A DNA stretch of 64,000 nt, taken from positions 154,567-218,566 of the forward strand of contig NZ_QZVT01000001.1 of NCBI RefSeq assembly GCF_003602275.1, read 5' to 3'. A model generated the notes under the pieces. The model saw nothing but the letters and a program-made list of their open reading frames with translations, searched no databases and was not told where the DNA came from. A program made the translations under genes and the position numbers. Source of the DNA: Arthrobacter cheniae (GTDB taxonomy: Bacteria; Actinomycetota; Actinomycetes; Actinomycetales; Micrococcaceae). The first letter of the stretch is position 1. The number at the start of each line of letters is the position of its first letter. Positions 1-8,279 of the stretch are shown here, in pieces.

Positions 1-666
1 GGCGTAGGCCCGGGCACCTACCTCGATACCGAGCGCGCGGGCGAGTTCCGCGTACCGGACGGGCTTGCCCATGCGTCCCAGGCCGAGCTGGAACTCGACC
101 GAAAGCACCACGTACCGGGGCGACCCGTTGACGGTGCTGCGCTTCAGCAACGAATCCCGATAGCCGAACGACAGCTCGAAGTTCGTGAAGCTCTTGATCC
201 GGTCGGTCTCGCGGTCGTAGGTCCTGACCGTCGCGATGGTCTGCGACACGTCCGAGCCGTACGCCCCGACGTTCTGCACGGGTGTCGCCCCGGTGGAGCC
301 CGGGATACCCGAGAGGGCCTCGAGCCCGGAGAACGCATGCATCACGGTGTAGTGGACCAGCTCGTCCCAGTCCTGGCCCGCCTGCGCCCTGACCATGACG
401 CCGCCGCACGTGGCGTCATCGTCGTTCACCGTGAAGCCCGTCGACGTGATGCGGATGACCGTCCCGTCGAAGCCCTCGTCGCCGATGAGCAGGTTGGAGC
501 CTCCGCTGACGATGAGCAGCGGCTCGCCGGCAGCATCCGCGGAGCGGACCGCCTCCACGATCTCCTGCTCGCTCGAGGCTTCGATGAGCCGGCGCGCGGG
601 TCCGCCGACGCGCGTGGTCGTCAGGTCCGCGAGCCGTGTTCCGGTGCGGGTATCGGGCGCCGTCAT
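1..666 (-). CDS. murB: UDP-N-acetylmuramate dehydrogenase MurB (C-terminus beyond window)
   Basis: MurB reduces the enolpyruvyl group of UDP-GlcNAc-enolpyruvate with NADPH to give UDP-MurNAc, the second committed step of cytoplasmic peptidoglycan precursor synthesis. The first 222 residues are visible. They hold the FAD-binding loop SGGSNLLIGDEGF (residues 54-66), the second flavin-contact stretch SGIPGSTGATPVQNVGAYG (119-137) and the YRDS motif (169-172) expected of the family. Actinobacterial MurB is usually about 350 residues, so roughly a third, including the C-terminal catalytic Glu region, lies outside the window. The ATG at 666 overlaps the stop of the upstream hydratase by four bases (ATGA), which fixes the start and implies translational coupling. 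Identification is firm. Confidence 0.96.
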   Translation of the reverse strand, partial: MTAPDTRTGTRLADLTTTRVGGPARRLIEASSEQEIVEAVRSADAAGEPLLIVSGGSNLLIGDEGFDGTVIRITSTGFTVNDDDATCGGVMVRAQAGQDWDELVHYTVMHAFSGLEALSGIPGSTGATPVQNVGAYGSDVSQTIATVRTYDRETDRIKSFTNFELSFGYRDSLLKRSTVNGSPRYVVLSVEFQLGLGRMGKPVRYAELARALGIEVGARAYA

Positions 667-1103
667 GGAAGTTTGACCACGGCCTGCGCCTTGACGAGGA
701 CCTTCTGCCCTGCGCAGGTCACCGTGAGGTCGATACGAGCCGTGGAGCGCTCGGTGTCGATCGCGCCGACGACACCGGTCACCTCGACGACAGCCCCGGC
801 CTCCCCGGGTCGAGCGGTGGTGTCCCTGACGACCACGGGCTTCGTGAAGCGCGTCTGGTAGTCGATGACGGCGGCGGGATCACCGCTCCAGTCGGTCACC
901 AGCTGGACGGCTGCACCCATGGTGAACATGCCGTGGGCAATGACTCCGGGGAGGCCGACGCCCTCCGCGAAGGACTGGTTCCAGTGGATGGGATTGAGGT
1001 CACCCGATGCGCCGGCGTACCGGACGAGGTCCTGGCGCGTGATGTCGAGCGTGCGGGTGCCGATCTGCTGGCCTACCTCGAGGGTCGAGAGGAGCACGGT
1101 CAT
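663..1103 (-). CDS. MaoC-family (R)-hydratase, HadB-like
   Basis: This 146-residue single hot-dog domain protein carries the MaoC hydratase signature ASGDLNPIH (residues 32-40), in which Asp35 and His40 are the expected catalytic pair. Mycobacterial homologues (HadB) pair with an N-terminal-type MaoC protein to form a heterodimeric 3-hydroxyacyl dehydratase of fatty-acid synthase II. The gene directly upstream encodes just such a partner, with two bases between them. Micrococcaceae are not known to make mycolic acids, so a general (R)-3-hydroxyacyl-thioester dehydratase role is the safer reading. It is coupled to murB by an ATGA overlap. The fold and partner are secure; the substrate is inferred. 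Confidence 0.9.
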   Translation of the reverse strand: MTVLLSTLEVGQQIGTRTLDITRQDLVRYAGASGDLNPIHWNQSFAEGVGLPGVIAHGMFTMGAAVQLVTDWSGDPAAVIDYQTRFTKPVVVRDTTARPGEAGAVVEVTGVVGAIDTERSTARIDLTVTCAGQKVLVKAQAVVKLP

Positions 1104-1105
1104 GG

Positions 1106-1555
1106 CTACTGGTCCTCCCCGCGTACGAGGAGCGATGACGTGGTCGTGGCGGTGGGCACGCCGTCGACCGTCGATATCTCTGCGCGGGTGGTGATCATCG
1201 CGCCCCCACCCATGGCCCGCACCTGGTCCACGTGCAGCTCGGCGACCAGCTGGTCCCCCGCGACGATGGCGCGATGGTGGATGAAGCGCTGGTCTGCGTG
1301 GACGACGCGGGTGAAGTCGATGCCGGCGCTCGGGTCGCTGATCAGCTGCGCATCGGCCCGCTGGGCGACGATGATCGCGAAGGTCGGCGGGGCGACCAGG
1401 TCGGCGTGACCGAGGGCGGCGGCGGCGGCTACATCGTAGTGCGCGCGGTGGGTCGCCTGAACGGCCCGCGCAAAGTCGCGGATCGCCTCACGCCCCACGG
1501 AGTAGGTCTCTCCTGCAGGGTAGCTGCGCCCCTGCAGGTTCGGGTCGATGGTCAT
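1106..1555 (-). CDS. MaoC N-terminal-type dehydratase subunit, HadA-like
   Basis: The 149-residue protein resembles the FAS1-like/MaoC N-terminal dehydratase domain (mycobacterial HadA), the substrate-holding half of a heterodimeric hydratase. It lacks the Asp...His catalytic signature seen in its downstream partner, as expected for this subunit. The frame stays open further upstream, but the ATG at 1555 is preceded by a strong GGAGG four bases away, so translation very probably begins there. It is the first gene of a three-gene unit with the HadB-like gene and murB, a linkage also known in other actinobacteria. Function follows from the family and partner. Confidence 0.88.
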   Translation of the reverse strand: MTIDPNLQGRSYPAGETYSVGREAIRDFARAVQATHRAHYDVAAAAALGHADLVAPPTFAIIVAQRADAQLISDPSAGIDFTRVVHADQRFIHHRAIVAGDQLVAELHVDQVRAMGGGAMITTRAEISTVDGVPTATTTSSLLVRGEDQ

Positions 1556-1675
1556 GGATCCTCCGGTGGAAGCGGCGTCGGGCGGTCGGGATGCGCGTCG
1601 GGACGTGCAGTGGAAATGGGACGTGCGAGCGGGCGGATCCTGCAGGGAGTGCCACCGCACAGGATCAGGGCGGCG

Positions 1676-1906
1676 TCAGCGCCTGTCCTTCAGGCGACGG
1701 CGAACGTCCCGCGAACGGATCACCATGCCGGCGAGATGGCACACCATGCCCGCGACGATGATCGGGATGGCCGTGAAGACGAGAACCTGTTGGCCCGATG
1801 CGGTTCCGATGACCGCTACGAGGATACCGATGGCCGTCGTCACGAGGGCGGAAACCACCAGCTTGCGGTAGAGGTCCGAGCCGGTCTCCCAGGGCGTATT
1901 GAGCAT
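1676..1906 (-). CDS. small two-helix membrane protein, unknown function
   Basis: This 76-residue protein has two hydrophobic segments (about residues 17-36 and 42-64) joined by a short polar turn (SGQQ), and an Arg/Lys-rich tail (RRRLKDRR) that probably lies in the cytoplasm. I do not recognise a named family. The ATG at 1906 is the natural start, giving a short polar N-terminus followed by the first helix. It lies between the hydratase-murB unit and the DUF2797 gene, transcribed in the same direction as both. No function can be inferred beyond membrane location. Confidence 0.65.
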   Translation of the reverse strand: MLNTPWETGSDLYRKLVVSALVTTAIGILVAVIGTASGQQVLVFTAIPIIVAGMVCHLAGMVIRSRDVRRRLKDRR

Positions 1907-1941
1907 GATCCCGATTCTACTGCCGACGGTACGGCAGGTGT

Positions 1942-2913
1942 TCAGAAGAGCACCTCCTGGACCGCCGGGACCGGAGTGGCGAAGGCGCCGAACCGTAGGC
2001 GCCTCCCTTTGAGCTGTGCAAGGTCGACGACGAACAGGAGATCCGTACCGTCGATCGAGACCAGCGCAGATGGACCGAGGATCCCGCGCACGGTGAATCC
2101 GTGCCGTCCGTGCACCAGTGCTCCCGGGTAGGGCTGGGGTGCGCCGTGGCCGAGGACGGCCGACCACGACGGCGGCGGATCGAACTCCTCGTGCACCACT
2201 TCGAACCCTTCCGTCCCGTCGATTCCTTCGATCCCTTCGATCGCGGGACCACTCTCGAGCAGTCCGCGCGTCGCCAGGGCGAATCCGTCATTCACGCGTT
2301 CGAGCTGCGCGGCCGGCAGGGGTGCGCACAGCGCGGCGGCTTTGGCCCCCGACCTCACGGCCTGCTGCAGGCCCAGCGCCCGGGTGACCTCGTCCTCGAG
2401 GATCCGAACCACCCGCCCGTCAGCCGCGTGCGCGACGAACTGCGCCACCAGTGCCCCCTGCTCCACGAGGCGCGCCCGTTTCCTGGGGTGCGAGGCGGTG
2501 CCCACCTTGGTCGAACCGTCGGCGAAGGTCGCGACGTACAGCCAGTGGGGCTGGTCGAGATAGCGCTTCAGTCCCGGTGGGGCGATGCCCGAGCGATGGA
2601 AGTCGTGCATGAAGTGGGCGTCGTCCTGAACGAAGCACCGGCTGCACTGGTGCCCCCGGTCGGCCGGCGCCTGGTCGGCGCACTGCACCCACGTGCGGTC
2701 ATCCCGGCCGTGGACGCGATGGAAGCCCAGGCAGTACCGGCCCTCGGCTGCAACCTCGAAGGCCAGCCTCGTGCCAGCCGTCAGGGGAAGGTCACTCGTC
2801 AATGCGTCGCCCACGATCCCGGGAGCTGCGCCGCCGGCCGGCACCTCGTGCAAGGACAGGACGGGCCCTGGAGCGTGCCAGCTCACGCCGCTGCAAAGAT
2901 AGGTGGAAGTCAC
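1942..2913 (-). CDS. DUF2797 domain protein with zinc-knuckle-like cysteines
   Basis: The 323-residue product matches the DUF2797 family, soluble proteins of unknown role. Cysteines fall as YCLGFH near residue 58, then a C...CSRC cluster near residues 78-94, suggesting a small structural metal site. Motifs following it (HFMHDFHRSG, YVATFADGSTKVG) are typical of the family. A glutamate/glycine-rich run (EGIEGIDGTEGFE) occurs at about residue 230. The GTG at 2913 is chosen because a TACGCT hexamer sits exactly six bases upstream, the leaderless arrangement seen repeatedly in this window; the purine run GGGGGA abuts the start and is too close to serve as a ribosome-binding site. Biochemical role unknown. 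Confidence 0.8.
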   Translation of the reverse strand: MTSTYLCSGVSWHAPGPVLSLHEVPAGGAAPGIVGDALTSDLPLTAGTRLAFEVAAEGRYCLGFHRVHGRDDRTWVQCADQAPADRGHQCSRCFVQDDAHFMHDFHRSGIAPPGLKRYLDQPHWLYVATFADGSTKVGTASHPRKRARLVEQGALVAQFVAHAADGRVVRILEDEVTRALGLQQAVRSGAKAAALCAPLPAAQLERVNDGFALATRGLLESGPAIEGIEGIDGTEGFEVVHEEFDPPPSWSAVLGHGAPQPYPGALVHGRHGFTVRGILGPSALVSIDGTDLLFVVDLAQLKGRRLRFGAFATPVPAVQEVLF

Positions 2914-2919
2914 TCCCCC

Positions 2920-2925
2920 AGCGTA
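2920..2925 (-). promoter_or_regulatory. candidate leaderless -10 element for the DUF2797 gene
   Basis: The hexamer TACGCT (minus strand) fits the TAnnnT -10 consensus and ends six bases before the GTG at 2913, so transcription would begin at or next to the start codon. Confidence 0.5.
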
Positions 2926-2962
2926 GGCGCGGGCACCCACAGACCGGCCGGTCGAATGTTCC

Positions 2963-4012
2963 TCAGGCCAGCACCCTGCTGAGATCGTAGGCCGCCGGGA
3001 TGTCCAGCTGGTCGAACGTGCAGGAATGGGCCTCGCGGTCGGGCCGCCAGCGCTCGAACTGGACGGTGTGCCGGAAGCGGTCGCCCTCCATCTGGTCGTA
3101 TCGCACCTCGACGACGCGCCGCGGGTGCAGCCGTATATAGGACACGTCCTTGGCGGAGGCGAAGCGACTGCGATCCGTCGCTCCGAGCTCGACTCCGCCG
3201 TCCTCATCGCGCATCACATCCGGATCGAGCTCCTCCACGAGTTCCAGCCGACGCTTGTCCGAGAACGCCGAGATGCCACCGACGTTGCGAAGCTCGCCGT
3301 CGTCGTCGTACAGCCCGAGCAACAGGGAGCCGACTCCCTGCCCCGACTTGTGCACCCGGTAGCCGAGCACCACGGTGTCGGCGCTGCGGTGGTGCTTGAT
3401 CTTCAGCATGCGCCGCTTGTTCGGCTCGTAGGCCGCGTCCAGCGGCTTGGCGACGACGCCGTCGAGGCCTGCACCCTCGAACTCGACGAGCCAGCGCCGG
3501 GCGAGGTCGACGTCGTCGGTGACCTGCGACAGGTGGATCGAAGAGCCGAAGGACCGGCCGATGCCCTCGAGCGCCTTCCTGCGCTCCCGGAAGGGGACGC
3601 CGGTGAGGTCGGCGTCCCCGATCGCGAGGAGATCGAAGGCGACGAACGAGGACGGCGTCTCGCCTGCGAGGAGCCGGACCCTGCTCTCGGCGGGATGGAT
3701 CCGCTGGGACAGGGCTTCCCAGTCGAGCCGCTCCGCACCCGCCTCGCCCCGGCGCACCACGATCTCCCCGTCGACGACGCAGCGGTCGGGAAGGTGTTCG
3801 AGCAGGGCATCGACGAGTTCGGGGAAGTACCGTGTCAGCATCTTCGAACCGCGGCTGCCGATGTCACAGGTACCGTCCTCGATCCGCACGATGGCCCGGA
3901 AGCCGTCCCATTTGGGCTCGTAGACGAGTCCGCCGGGCACGCTGTCGGGTCCGGGTACGGCGTCGACCGCCTTCGCGAGCATCGGCTGGAGGGGGAACGG
4001 CAGGTCGGTCAT
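2963..4012 (-). CDS. ligC: ATP-dependent DNA ligase, LigC type
   Basis: The enzyme seals nicks in duplex DNA through a covalent lysyl-AMP intermediate. The nucleotidyltransferase motifs are in order: I at EPKWDGFR (Lys34 the nucleophile), III at DGEIVV (81-86), IIIa at FVAFDLL (123-129), IV at GLDGVVAKP (182-190) and V at LKIKHHR (203-209), followed by an OB-fold domain to residue 349. The length matches actinobacterial LigC (about 350), which lacks the polymerase and nuclease domains of LigD and works in base-excision or accessory repair. No Ku or LigD gene is adjacent. An in-frame ATG at 4030 is an alternative start adding six residues. Identification is firm. Confidence 0.93.
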   Translation of the reverse strand: MTDLPFPLQPMLAKAVDAVPGPDSVPGGLVYEPKWDGFRAIVRIEDGTCDIGSRGSKMLTRYFPELVDALLEHLPDRCVVDGEIVVRRGEAGAERLDWEALSQRIHPAESRVRLLAGETPSSFVAFDLLAIGDADLTGVPFRERRKALEGIGRSFGSSIHLSQVTDDVDLARRWLVEFEGAGLDGVVAKPLDAAYEPNKRRMLKIKHHRSADTVVLGYRVHKSGQGVGSLLLGLYDDDGELRNVGGISAFSDKRRLELVEELDPDVMRDEDGGVELGATDRSRFASAKDVSYIRLHPRRVVEVRYDQMEGDRFRHTVQFERWRPDREAHSCTFDQLDIPAAYDLSRVLA

Positions 4013-4094
4013 TCCCTGATCCTGTCGCATCGACGGCGTTCCGGCTACCTGCGGGACAGGTCGGGCCGCCCGGCTCCGTGCGGACCGTCCGGCC

Positions 4095-5657
4095 TCAGAG
4101 TCCTTCCGATACGGCTGCGGCGGCTGCGAGCCAGGCCCGCTGCGTCGTCGGCCGGAGGGCTGAGAATCGGATGCGGCCCTTGAGCAGCGCCACATCGAAA
4201 GGGATGGTGACGGCGCGGCGGGCAAGATCGTCGAAGCCGTCGGCAATCGATTGCGCCTGGGATTGGGTCCCGTTCTTGTCCGACTGGCTCACGATGACGA
4301 CGGCGCGCTCCGACAGCTCGCCGTACCGGCCACCGCGCGCACGCAAGGCCTCCAGCAGCAGGGCACCCGCTTCAGCATGCTCCTCGAGGGTAGTCGTCGC
4401 GATGACGAGCTGGTCCGTGTGGTGGATCATCCGCAGCCACCGCTCGGCCGTCTCATCGTTCCCGGAGTCGATCAGGTTCAGCCTGAAATACTTCGACGCG
4501 ACCTCGTGCAGGGCATCGAAGTCCTCCGACGTCACCTTCTGCTGCGTGGCGAGGACGTCGGGCTTGGAGCGGAGCACATCGAACTTGTCGGCGGTCTGGT
4601 GGTGGACGTACCGGGCCAGCAGGGCCGATTGTGCGGACGGCGCGAGGAGGGCGCCCGTTTGTGGGAGGAGATCGAGCACGGTCGCCTCGTGCGGGCCCTG
4701 CTCGGTGCGCCACCCGAGAGTGCCGCGAGTCTCGTTGTTGTCCCAGGCGAGGACGGGCGCTCCCCCGTTGCGGGCGAAGACGGCCGCGAGCATCACGGTG
4801 GTGGGCGTCTTGTTGGCCCCGCCCTTGCCGTTCACCACCGCGATGGTGCGCGGCCCCGGCCAATGCCTGCTGACGGCGGCGACATCAGCACGCACCGCGA
4901 CCTCCGCGGGTGACGGCGCCAGCCGCAGCCCGAGGCGCGTCAGGACACCGCGGAGTCCGGTTTCCGCGGGAACGACGGCGGTGTCGGCTGACAGGAAGGA
5001 CTTGCGGCCGTCCCGCGGTCGGAGGCCCGTAGGAGGCGCGCTCGGCCCTGCAACGGACACCACAGGTGCAGACACCTCGGCGGGTGCGGGCGTCCGGACC
5101 TCGGAGGGTTCGGCTGTCCGGACCTCGCCCTCGGCAAGGGCACGGGATGCCTGCTGCTTGGGGTGGGCAGAAACACTGAACGAGGCCGGCGCGGGCACCG
5201 GCGCAGGCGACTGTGCCAGTACGGGCTGTGCCAATACGGGCTGTGCCCCGATTCGGTCTGCGTCGGTGGGCTGGACGGTGCCATGGAACGGGGCGTTGCC
5301 GGTGCTCACCGCCGGCCCGGGTGGGGTCACCGAGATCCGCACCGGTCCGGTCGCGGGCTCGAAGACCGGCACGCCCGCCGGAACCCGGTCTGCTGCCGGG
5401 GTCGGGGCACCCTCGGTCGGCCGAGCGGCGGCTGCGGCCGCGGCCGCGACGGTGGGCACGCGCTGAAGAGTGAGATCGACGTCGTCGTCGGGGTGCTGCC
5501 CCCCGAACGCCGCGGCCCCGTCCTGGCTGGTGACTTCAGGGGCAAAACGATCGACGAACCTGGGCGGGCCGGAGTCCGCCGCTGCTCGCCGCCGTCGTGC
5601 CCGGCTCGATTCGTCCAGAGGACTTTCCGGTATCCAGGCAGGCTGCTCTTGCGTCAT
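4095..5657 (-). CDS. orphan ParA/MinD-like ATPase with long Ala/Pro-rich N-terminus
   Basis: The 520-residue protein has a deviant Walker A motif, NGKGGANKT (residues 276-284), an Asp-containing strand VLAWDNNET (302-310) and a C-terminal half typical of MinD/ParA ATPases. Residues 1-260 are low-complexity: charged at first, then rich in Ala, Pro and Val, with a poly-Ala run near residue 72 and a short PVLAQ duplication near 140. No ParB, MinC/E or segregation partner is adjacent. Mycobacterial EspI, linked to type VII secretion, has a similar layout, but no ESX genes are present here, so that comparison is only architectural. The ATG at 5657 is preferred over a TTG ten codons upstream because GGAAG lies correctly spaced before it. 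Confidence 0.85.
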   Translation of the reverse strand: MTQEQPAWIPESPLDESSRARRRRAAADSGPPRFVDRFAPEVTSQDGAAAFGGQHPDDDVDLTLQRVPTVAAAAAAAARPTEGAPTPAADRVPAGVPVFEPATGPVRISVTPPGPAVSTGNAPFHGTVQPTDADRIGAQPVLAQPVLAQSPAPVPAPASFSVSAHPKQQASRALAEGEVRTAEPSEVRTPAPAEVSAPVVSVAGPSAPPTGLRPRDGRKSFLSADTAVVPAETGLRGVLTRLGLRLAPSPAEVAVRADVAAVSRHWPGPRTIAVVNGKGGANKTPTTVMLAAVFARNGGAPVLAWDNNETRGTLGWRTEQGPHEATVLDLLPQTGALLAPSAQSALLARYVHHQTADKFDVLRSKPDVLATQQKVTSEDFDALHEVASKYFRLNLIDSGNDETAERWLRMIHHTDQLVIATTTLEEHAEAGALLLEALRARGGRYGELSERAVVIVSQSDKNGTQSQAQSIADGFDDLARRAVTIPFDVALLKGRIRFSALRPTTQRAWLAAAAAVSEGL

Positions 5658-5721
5658 TGGTCTTCCGTTCCCCCATTGGCCCGTCAACGGGCCCCGTCAG
5701 TAGATCCGACTGAGCGCCATC

Positions 5722-6339
5722 CTATAAGGAGTCCGACGGCGGGGTTCCGGTCCTTCCGCCCCGCTGCGGACGTGCCCTGACGTGCATCCGCTCGCCCTGC
5801 TGTCCGAAGAGGCTGATCAATTCGACCGGCTTCCCGTTCGCGCTGGCGAACCAGTGCGGCGTGTGGGTATCGAACTCCGCGGCCTCCCCGGGCCCCAGGA
5901 CGAAGTCGTTGTCCCCCAGCACCAGGCGCAGGGAACCGTTGAGGATGTAGAGCCACTCGTAGCCTTCGTGAACCTGCAGATCCGGCTCCGATCCGCGCGC
6001 GTCCCCGGCGAGCACCATCTTGAAAGCCTGTACACCGCCCGGCCGCCTCGTCAGCGGGATGGCGGTGATGCCGTTGTGCTCGATGGGCCGCAAATGGATG
6101 CGGGGATCCCCGGTGGGCGGAGCCCCCACGAGATCATCGAGCGGCACCCCGTACAGCTGGGCGATAGGCAGGAGCAGTTCGAGGTTGGGCCTGCGCTGAC
6201 CGGACTCCAGCCGCGAGAGCGTGCTGACGGAGACGCCCGACGCCGCGGACACCTCACTGAGAGTGAGGCTGCGTTGCGCCCTGAGCGCCTTGAGTCTGGG
6301 GCCGACGGCACCGAGCACCGAATCGAAGTCAGTAGTCAT
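5722..6339 (-). CDS. XRE-family regulator with C-terminal cupin domain
   Basis: The 205-residue protein has a helix-turn-helix domain at about residues 14-68 (LTLSEVSAASGVSVSTLSRL includes the recognition helix) and a cupin barrel at about 105-190 (HEGYEWLYILNG, GPGEAAEFD). Such regulators sense a small ligand through the cupin and usually control a neighbouring operon. It is divergent from the thioredoxin-reductase-like gene across 91 bases containing two AGTTTGC repeats, and a reductase/methyltransferase pair beside this regulator type is common in actinobacteria, so autoregulation and control of that pair are likely. The ATG at 6339 follows GGAG at short spacing. The inducing signal is unknown. 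Confidence 0.9.
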   Translation of the reverse strand: MTTDFDSVLGAVGPRLKALRAQRSLTLSEVSAASGVSVSTLSRLESGQRRPNLELLLPIAQLYGVPLDDLVGAPPTGDPRIHLRPIEHNGITAIPLTRRPGGVQAFKMVLAGDARGSEPDLQVHEGYEWLYILNGSLRLVLGDNDFVLGPGEAAEFDTHTPHWFASANGKPVELISLFGQQGERMHVRARPQRGGRTGTPPSDSL

Positions 6340-6346
6340 GTCTCCG

Positions 6347-6378
6347 AGTTTGCCATACCAGCAAGCAAGTTTGCGTAT
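6347..6378. promoter_or_regulatory. paired AGTTTGC repeats, candidate operator of the cupin regulator
   Basis: AGTTTGCCATA (6347-6357) and AGTTTGCGTAT (6368-6378) form direct repeats with a 21-base period, two helical turns, in the divergent promoter region. The second copy is also part of the imperfect inverted repeat GCAAGCAAGTTTGC. The position and spacing suit a dimeric XRE regulator. Confidence 0.5.
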
Positions 6379-6430
6379 TTGGAGCCGTCTGCCGATGCTT
6401 GATCTATCGGCACACCAGAAGGAGAACACC

Positions 6431-7588
6431 ATGTCATCCCTACACAACGCTTCCCGCACCCGGTACGACGTCGTCGTCATCGGCGGCGGAGCAGCAGGGC
6501 TCAGCGCCGCCGTCACCCTGAGCCGGGCACTTCGCTCCGTACTCGTGATCGACGCCGGCGCCCCACGCAACGCCCCCGCACATGGCGTCCACGGATTCCT
6601 GACCCGTGAGGGCATGGATCCCCTCGCCCTGCTTGCTGCCGGCCGGGCGGAAGCGGAGGCGTACGGTGCCGCCATCGTCGCCGCCGAAGCCACCGACGTC
6701 CGTCACGCCTCCGAGGGATTCGAAGTCGTGCTCGAGGACGGACGCGTCGTCGTCGGGCGGCGGCTGCTGCTGACCACTGGCCTGATCGACGAACTGCCTG
6801 CCATACCCGGTCTCGACAGGCAGTGGGGTACCGGCGTCGTCCACTGTCCCTACTGCCACGGTTACGAGATCCGCGGCAAGCGGATCGGCGTCCTCGGCAC
6901 AGGTGCCATGTCGGTGCACCAGACCCTCCTGTTCCGGCAGTGGTCGGGTGACATCACGCTCTTCCTCAACGACACGGTCGTCCCCAGCGAGGAGGAGTGG
7001 GAGAAGCTGGCTGCGAGGTCCATCCGGGTGGTCGACGGCGCTGTGGTCTCCGCTGACGAGACGAACGGTGTCCTTACCGGAGTGACGGTCGAGGGCGGCA
7101 GCCGCTTCGACATCGAGGCCCTCGCGGTCGGCACGCGCATGAGGGCGAGGGGTGACCTGCTGGGTGCCCTCGGCCTCGGCATGCAGGAGCACCCCTCCGG
7201 GATGGGCCTGTTCATCGAGCCCGGCCCCATGGGTACGACGGCGGTACCGGGGGTCTATGTGGCCGGCAACGTCTCCAACATCTCAGCGCAGGTCATCGTG
7301 GCCGCTGCCGAGGGCACCATGGCGGGTGCGATGATCAATGCGCACCTCGTGGAGGAAGAAACGGCGTGGGCGGTAGACGGTTACGCGGGTCCTTTCTCGG
7401 CGTCGATGGAGGCCGAGGTTTCGGAGCGCATCCTTGGTACACGCCGACACGGGCTCGACGACGGGCTCGGTATTGGGCTCAGCGACGGAATGGATAAAGG
7501 GCTCGGCGATGGGCAAGGCGGGGATACGGAAGACGCCGTGTCCCTGGTCGCAGCAGCACCCGATGGAGGAACGCACCATGCACGTTGA
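6431..7588 (+). CDS. thioredoxin-reductase-like NAD(P)/FAD oxidoreductase
   Basis: The 385-residue flavoprotein has an FAD-binding GGGAAGLSAA loop (residues 18-27), an NAD(P)-binding GVLGTGAMS loop (153-161) and the redox motif HCPYC, with Cys139 and Cys142 placed as in low-molecular-weight thioredoxin reductases. No thioredoxin is adjacent, so its partner is unclear; many such proteins reduce other disulfide or small-molecule substrates. The family normally ends near residue 315-325, but here about 60 residues follow, including a Gly/Asp-rich low-complexity stretch (DDGLGIGLSDG). The ATG at 6431 has AAGGAGA upstream. The tail overlaps the start of the methyltransferase gene by 11 bases, so the two are probably co-translated and under the divergent regulator. 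Confidence 0.88.
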   Translation: MSSLHNASRTRYDVVVIGGGAAGLSAAVTLSRALRSVLVIDAGAPRNAPAHGVHGFLTREGMDPLALLAAGRAEAEAYGAAIVAAEATDVRHASEGFEVVLEDGRVVVGRRLLLTTGLIDELPAIPGLDRQWGTGVVHCPYCHGYEIRGKRIGVLGTGAMSVHQTLLFRQWSGDITLFLNDTVVPSEEEWEKLAARSIRVVDGAVVSADETNGVLTGVTVEGGSRFDIEALAVGTRMRARGDLLGALGLGMQEHPSGMGLFIEPGPMGTTAVPGVYVAGNVSNISAQVIVAAAEGTMAGAMINAHLVEEETAWAVDGYAGPFSASMEAEVSERILGTRRHGLDDGLGIGLSDGMDKGLGDGQGGDTEDAVSLVAAAPDGGTHHAR

Positions 7589-8207
7589 ATACACGCAGGA
7601 GTTCTGGGACGACCGCTACAGGCAGCGGACCCGGATCTGGAGCGGGAAGCCGAACAGGCATCTCGTCGCCGAAGTCGAGCACCTCAGCCCCGGGAGGGCA
7701 ATCGACGTCGGCTGCGGTGAGGGCGCTGATGCCGTGTGGCTCGCATCCCGCGGCTGGGACGTCCTCGGAGTCGATGTGTCCGAAGTGGCGCTCTCCCGCG
7801 CCCGCTCCCACACGGAGGAGCTCGGAACATCCATCGTCGGGCGCCTGGAGTGGCGGCAGGTAGACCTGCTGGCCTCGCCCGAGCTTCCTGGGGATCTGGA
7901 CCTCGTTTCGATCCAGTTCGTGCACCTGCCCGAGCCGGAGCGGTCCCGCATCTTCAGCTCGCTCACGACCCTCGTCGGAGTCGGCGGGACCCTGCTCATC
8001 GTCGCCCACGACCCGTCGGACCTTCACTCCGGAATCGGACGGCCACAGCAGCCCGACCTCTTCTTCACGCCCCAGGAGATCGCGAAACTGCTCGACGACT
8101 CCTGGGATATCCGTGTCTGCGAGTCGCGCCCGCGCGTCGAACGGACGGCCGACGGGCGGAACGTGGACATCAGTGACGCGGTGCTGCGGGCGGTGCGCCT
8201 CCACTGA
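7578..8207 (+). CDS. class I SAM-dependent methyltransferase
   Basis: The 209-residue protein has the SAM-binding motif I AIDVGCGEGAD (residues 41-51), the acidic ribose-contact strand VLGVDVS and later Rossmann strands typical of class I methyltransferases. The N-terminal WDDRYRQR...WSGKPN pattern occurs in small-molecule and thiol methyltransferases related to TehB. The substrate is not evident. The ATG at 7578 has GGAGG eight bases upstream and lies inside the end of the reductase gene. Co-occurrence with the cupin regulator and reductase suggests a common detoxification or redox-related role, which is inference. Confidence 0.88.
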   Translation: MHVEYTQEFWDDRYRQRTRIWSGKPNRHLVAEVEHLSPGRAIDVGCGEGADAVWLASRGWDVLGVDVSEVALSRARSHTEELGTSIVGRLEWRQVDLLASPELPGDLDLVSIQFVHLPEPERSRIFSSLTTLVGVGGTLLIVAHDPSDLHSGIGRPQQPDLFFTPQEIAKLLDDSWDIRVCESRPRVERTADGRNVDISDAVLRAVRLH

Positions 8208-8267
8208 CCCGATCGCAAGCACCCGATGGGGCACCGACACCCCGTGCGCTCCCGCCGGCCCGCTCGG

Positions 8268-8273
8268 TAGCCT
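8268..8273 (+). promoter_or_regulatory. candidate leaderless -10 element for rtcB
   Basis: TAGCCT ends six bases before the ATG at 8280, and no ribosome-binding site is visible. This matches the leaderless pattern found elsewhere in the window. Confidence 0.5.
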
Positions 8274-8279
8274 CGACGG

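Noticed and set aside
663-1555. Naming the hydratase pair as mycolic-acid hadAB
   Set aside because: The fold and pairing match, but this organism type is not expected to make mycolates, so no mycolic role is claimed.
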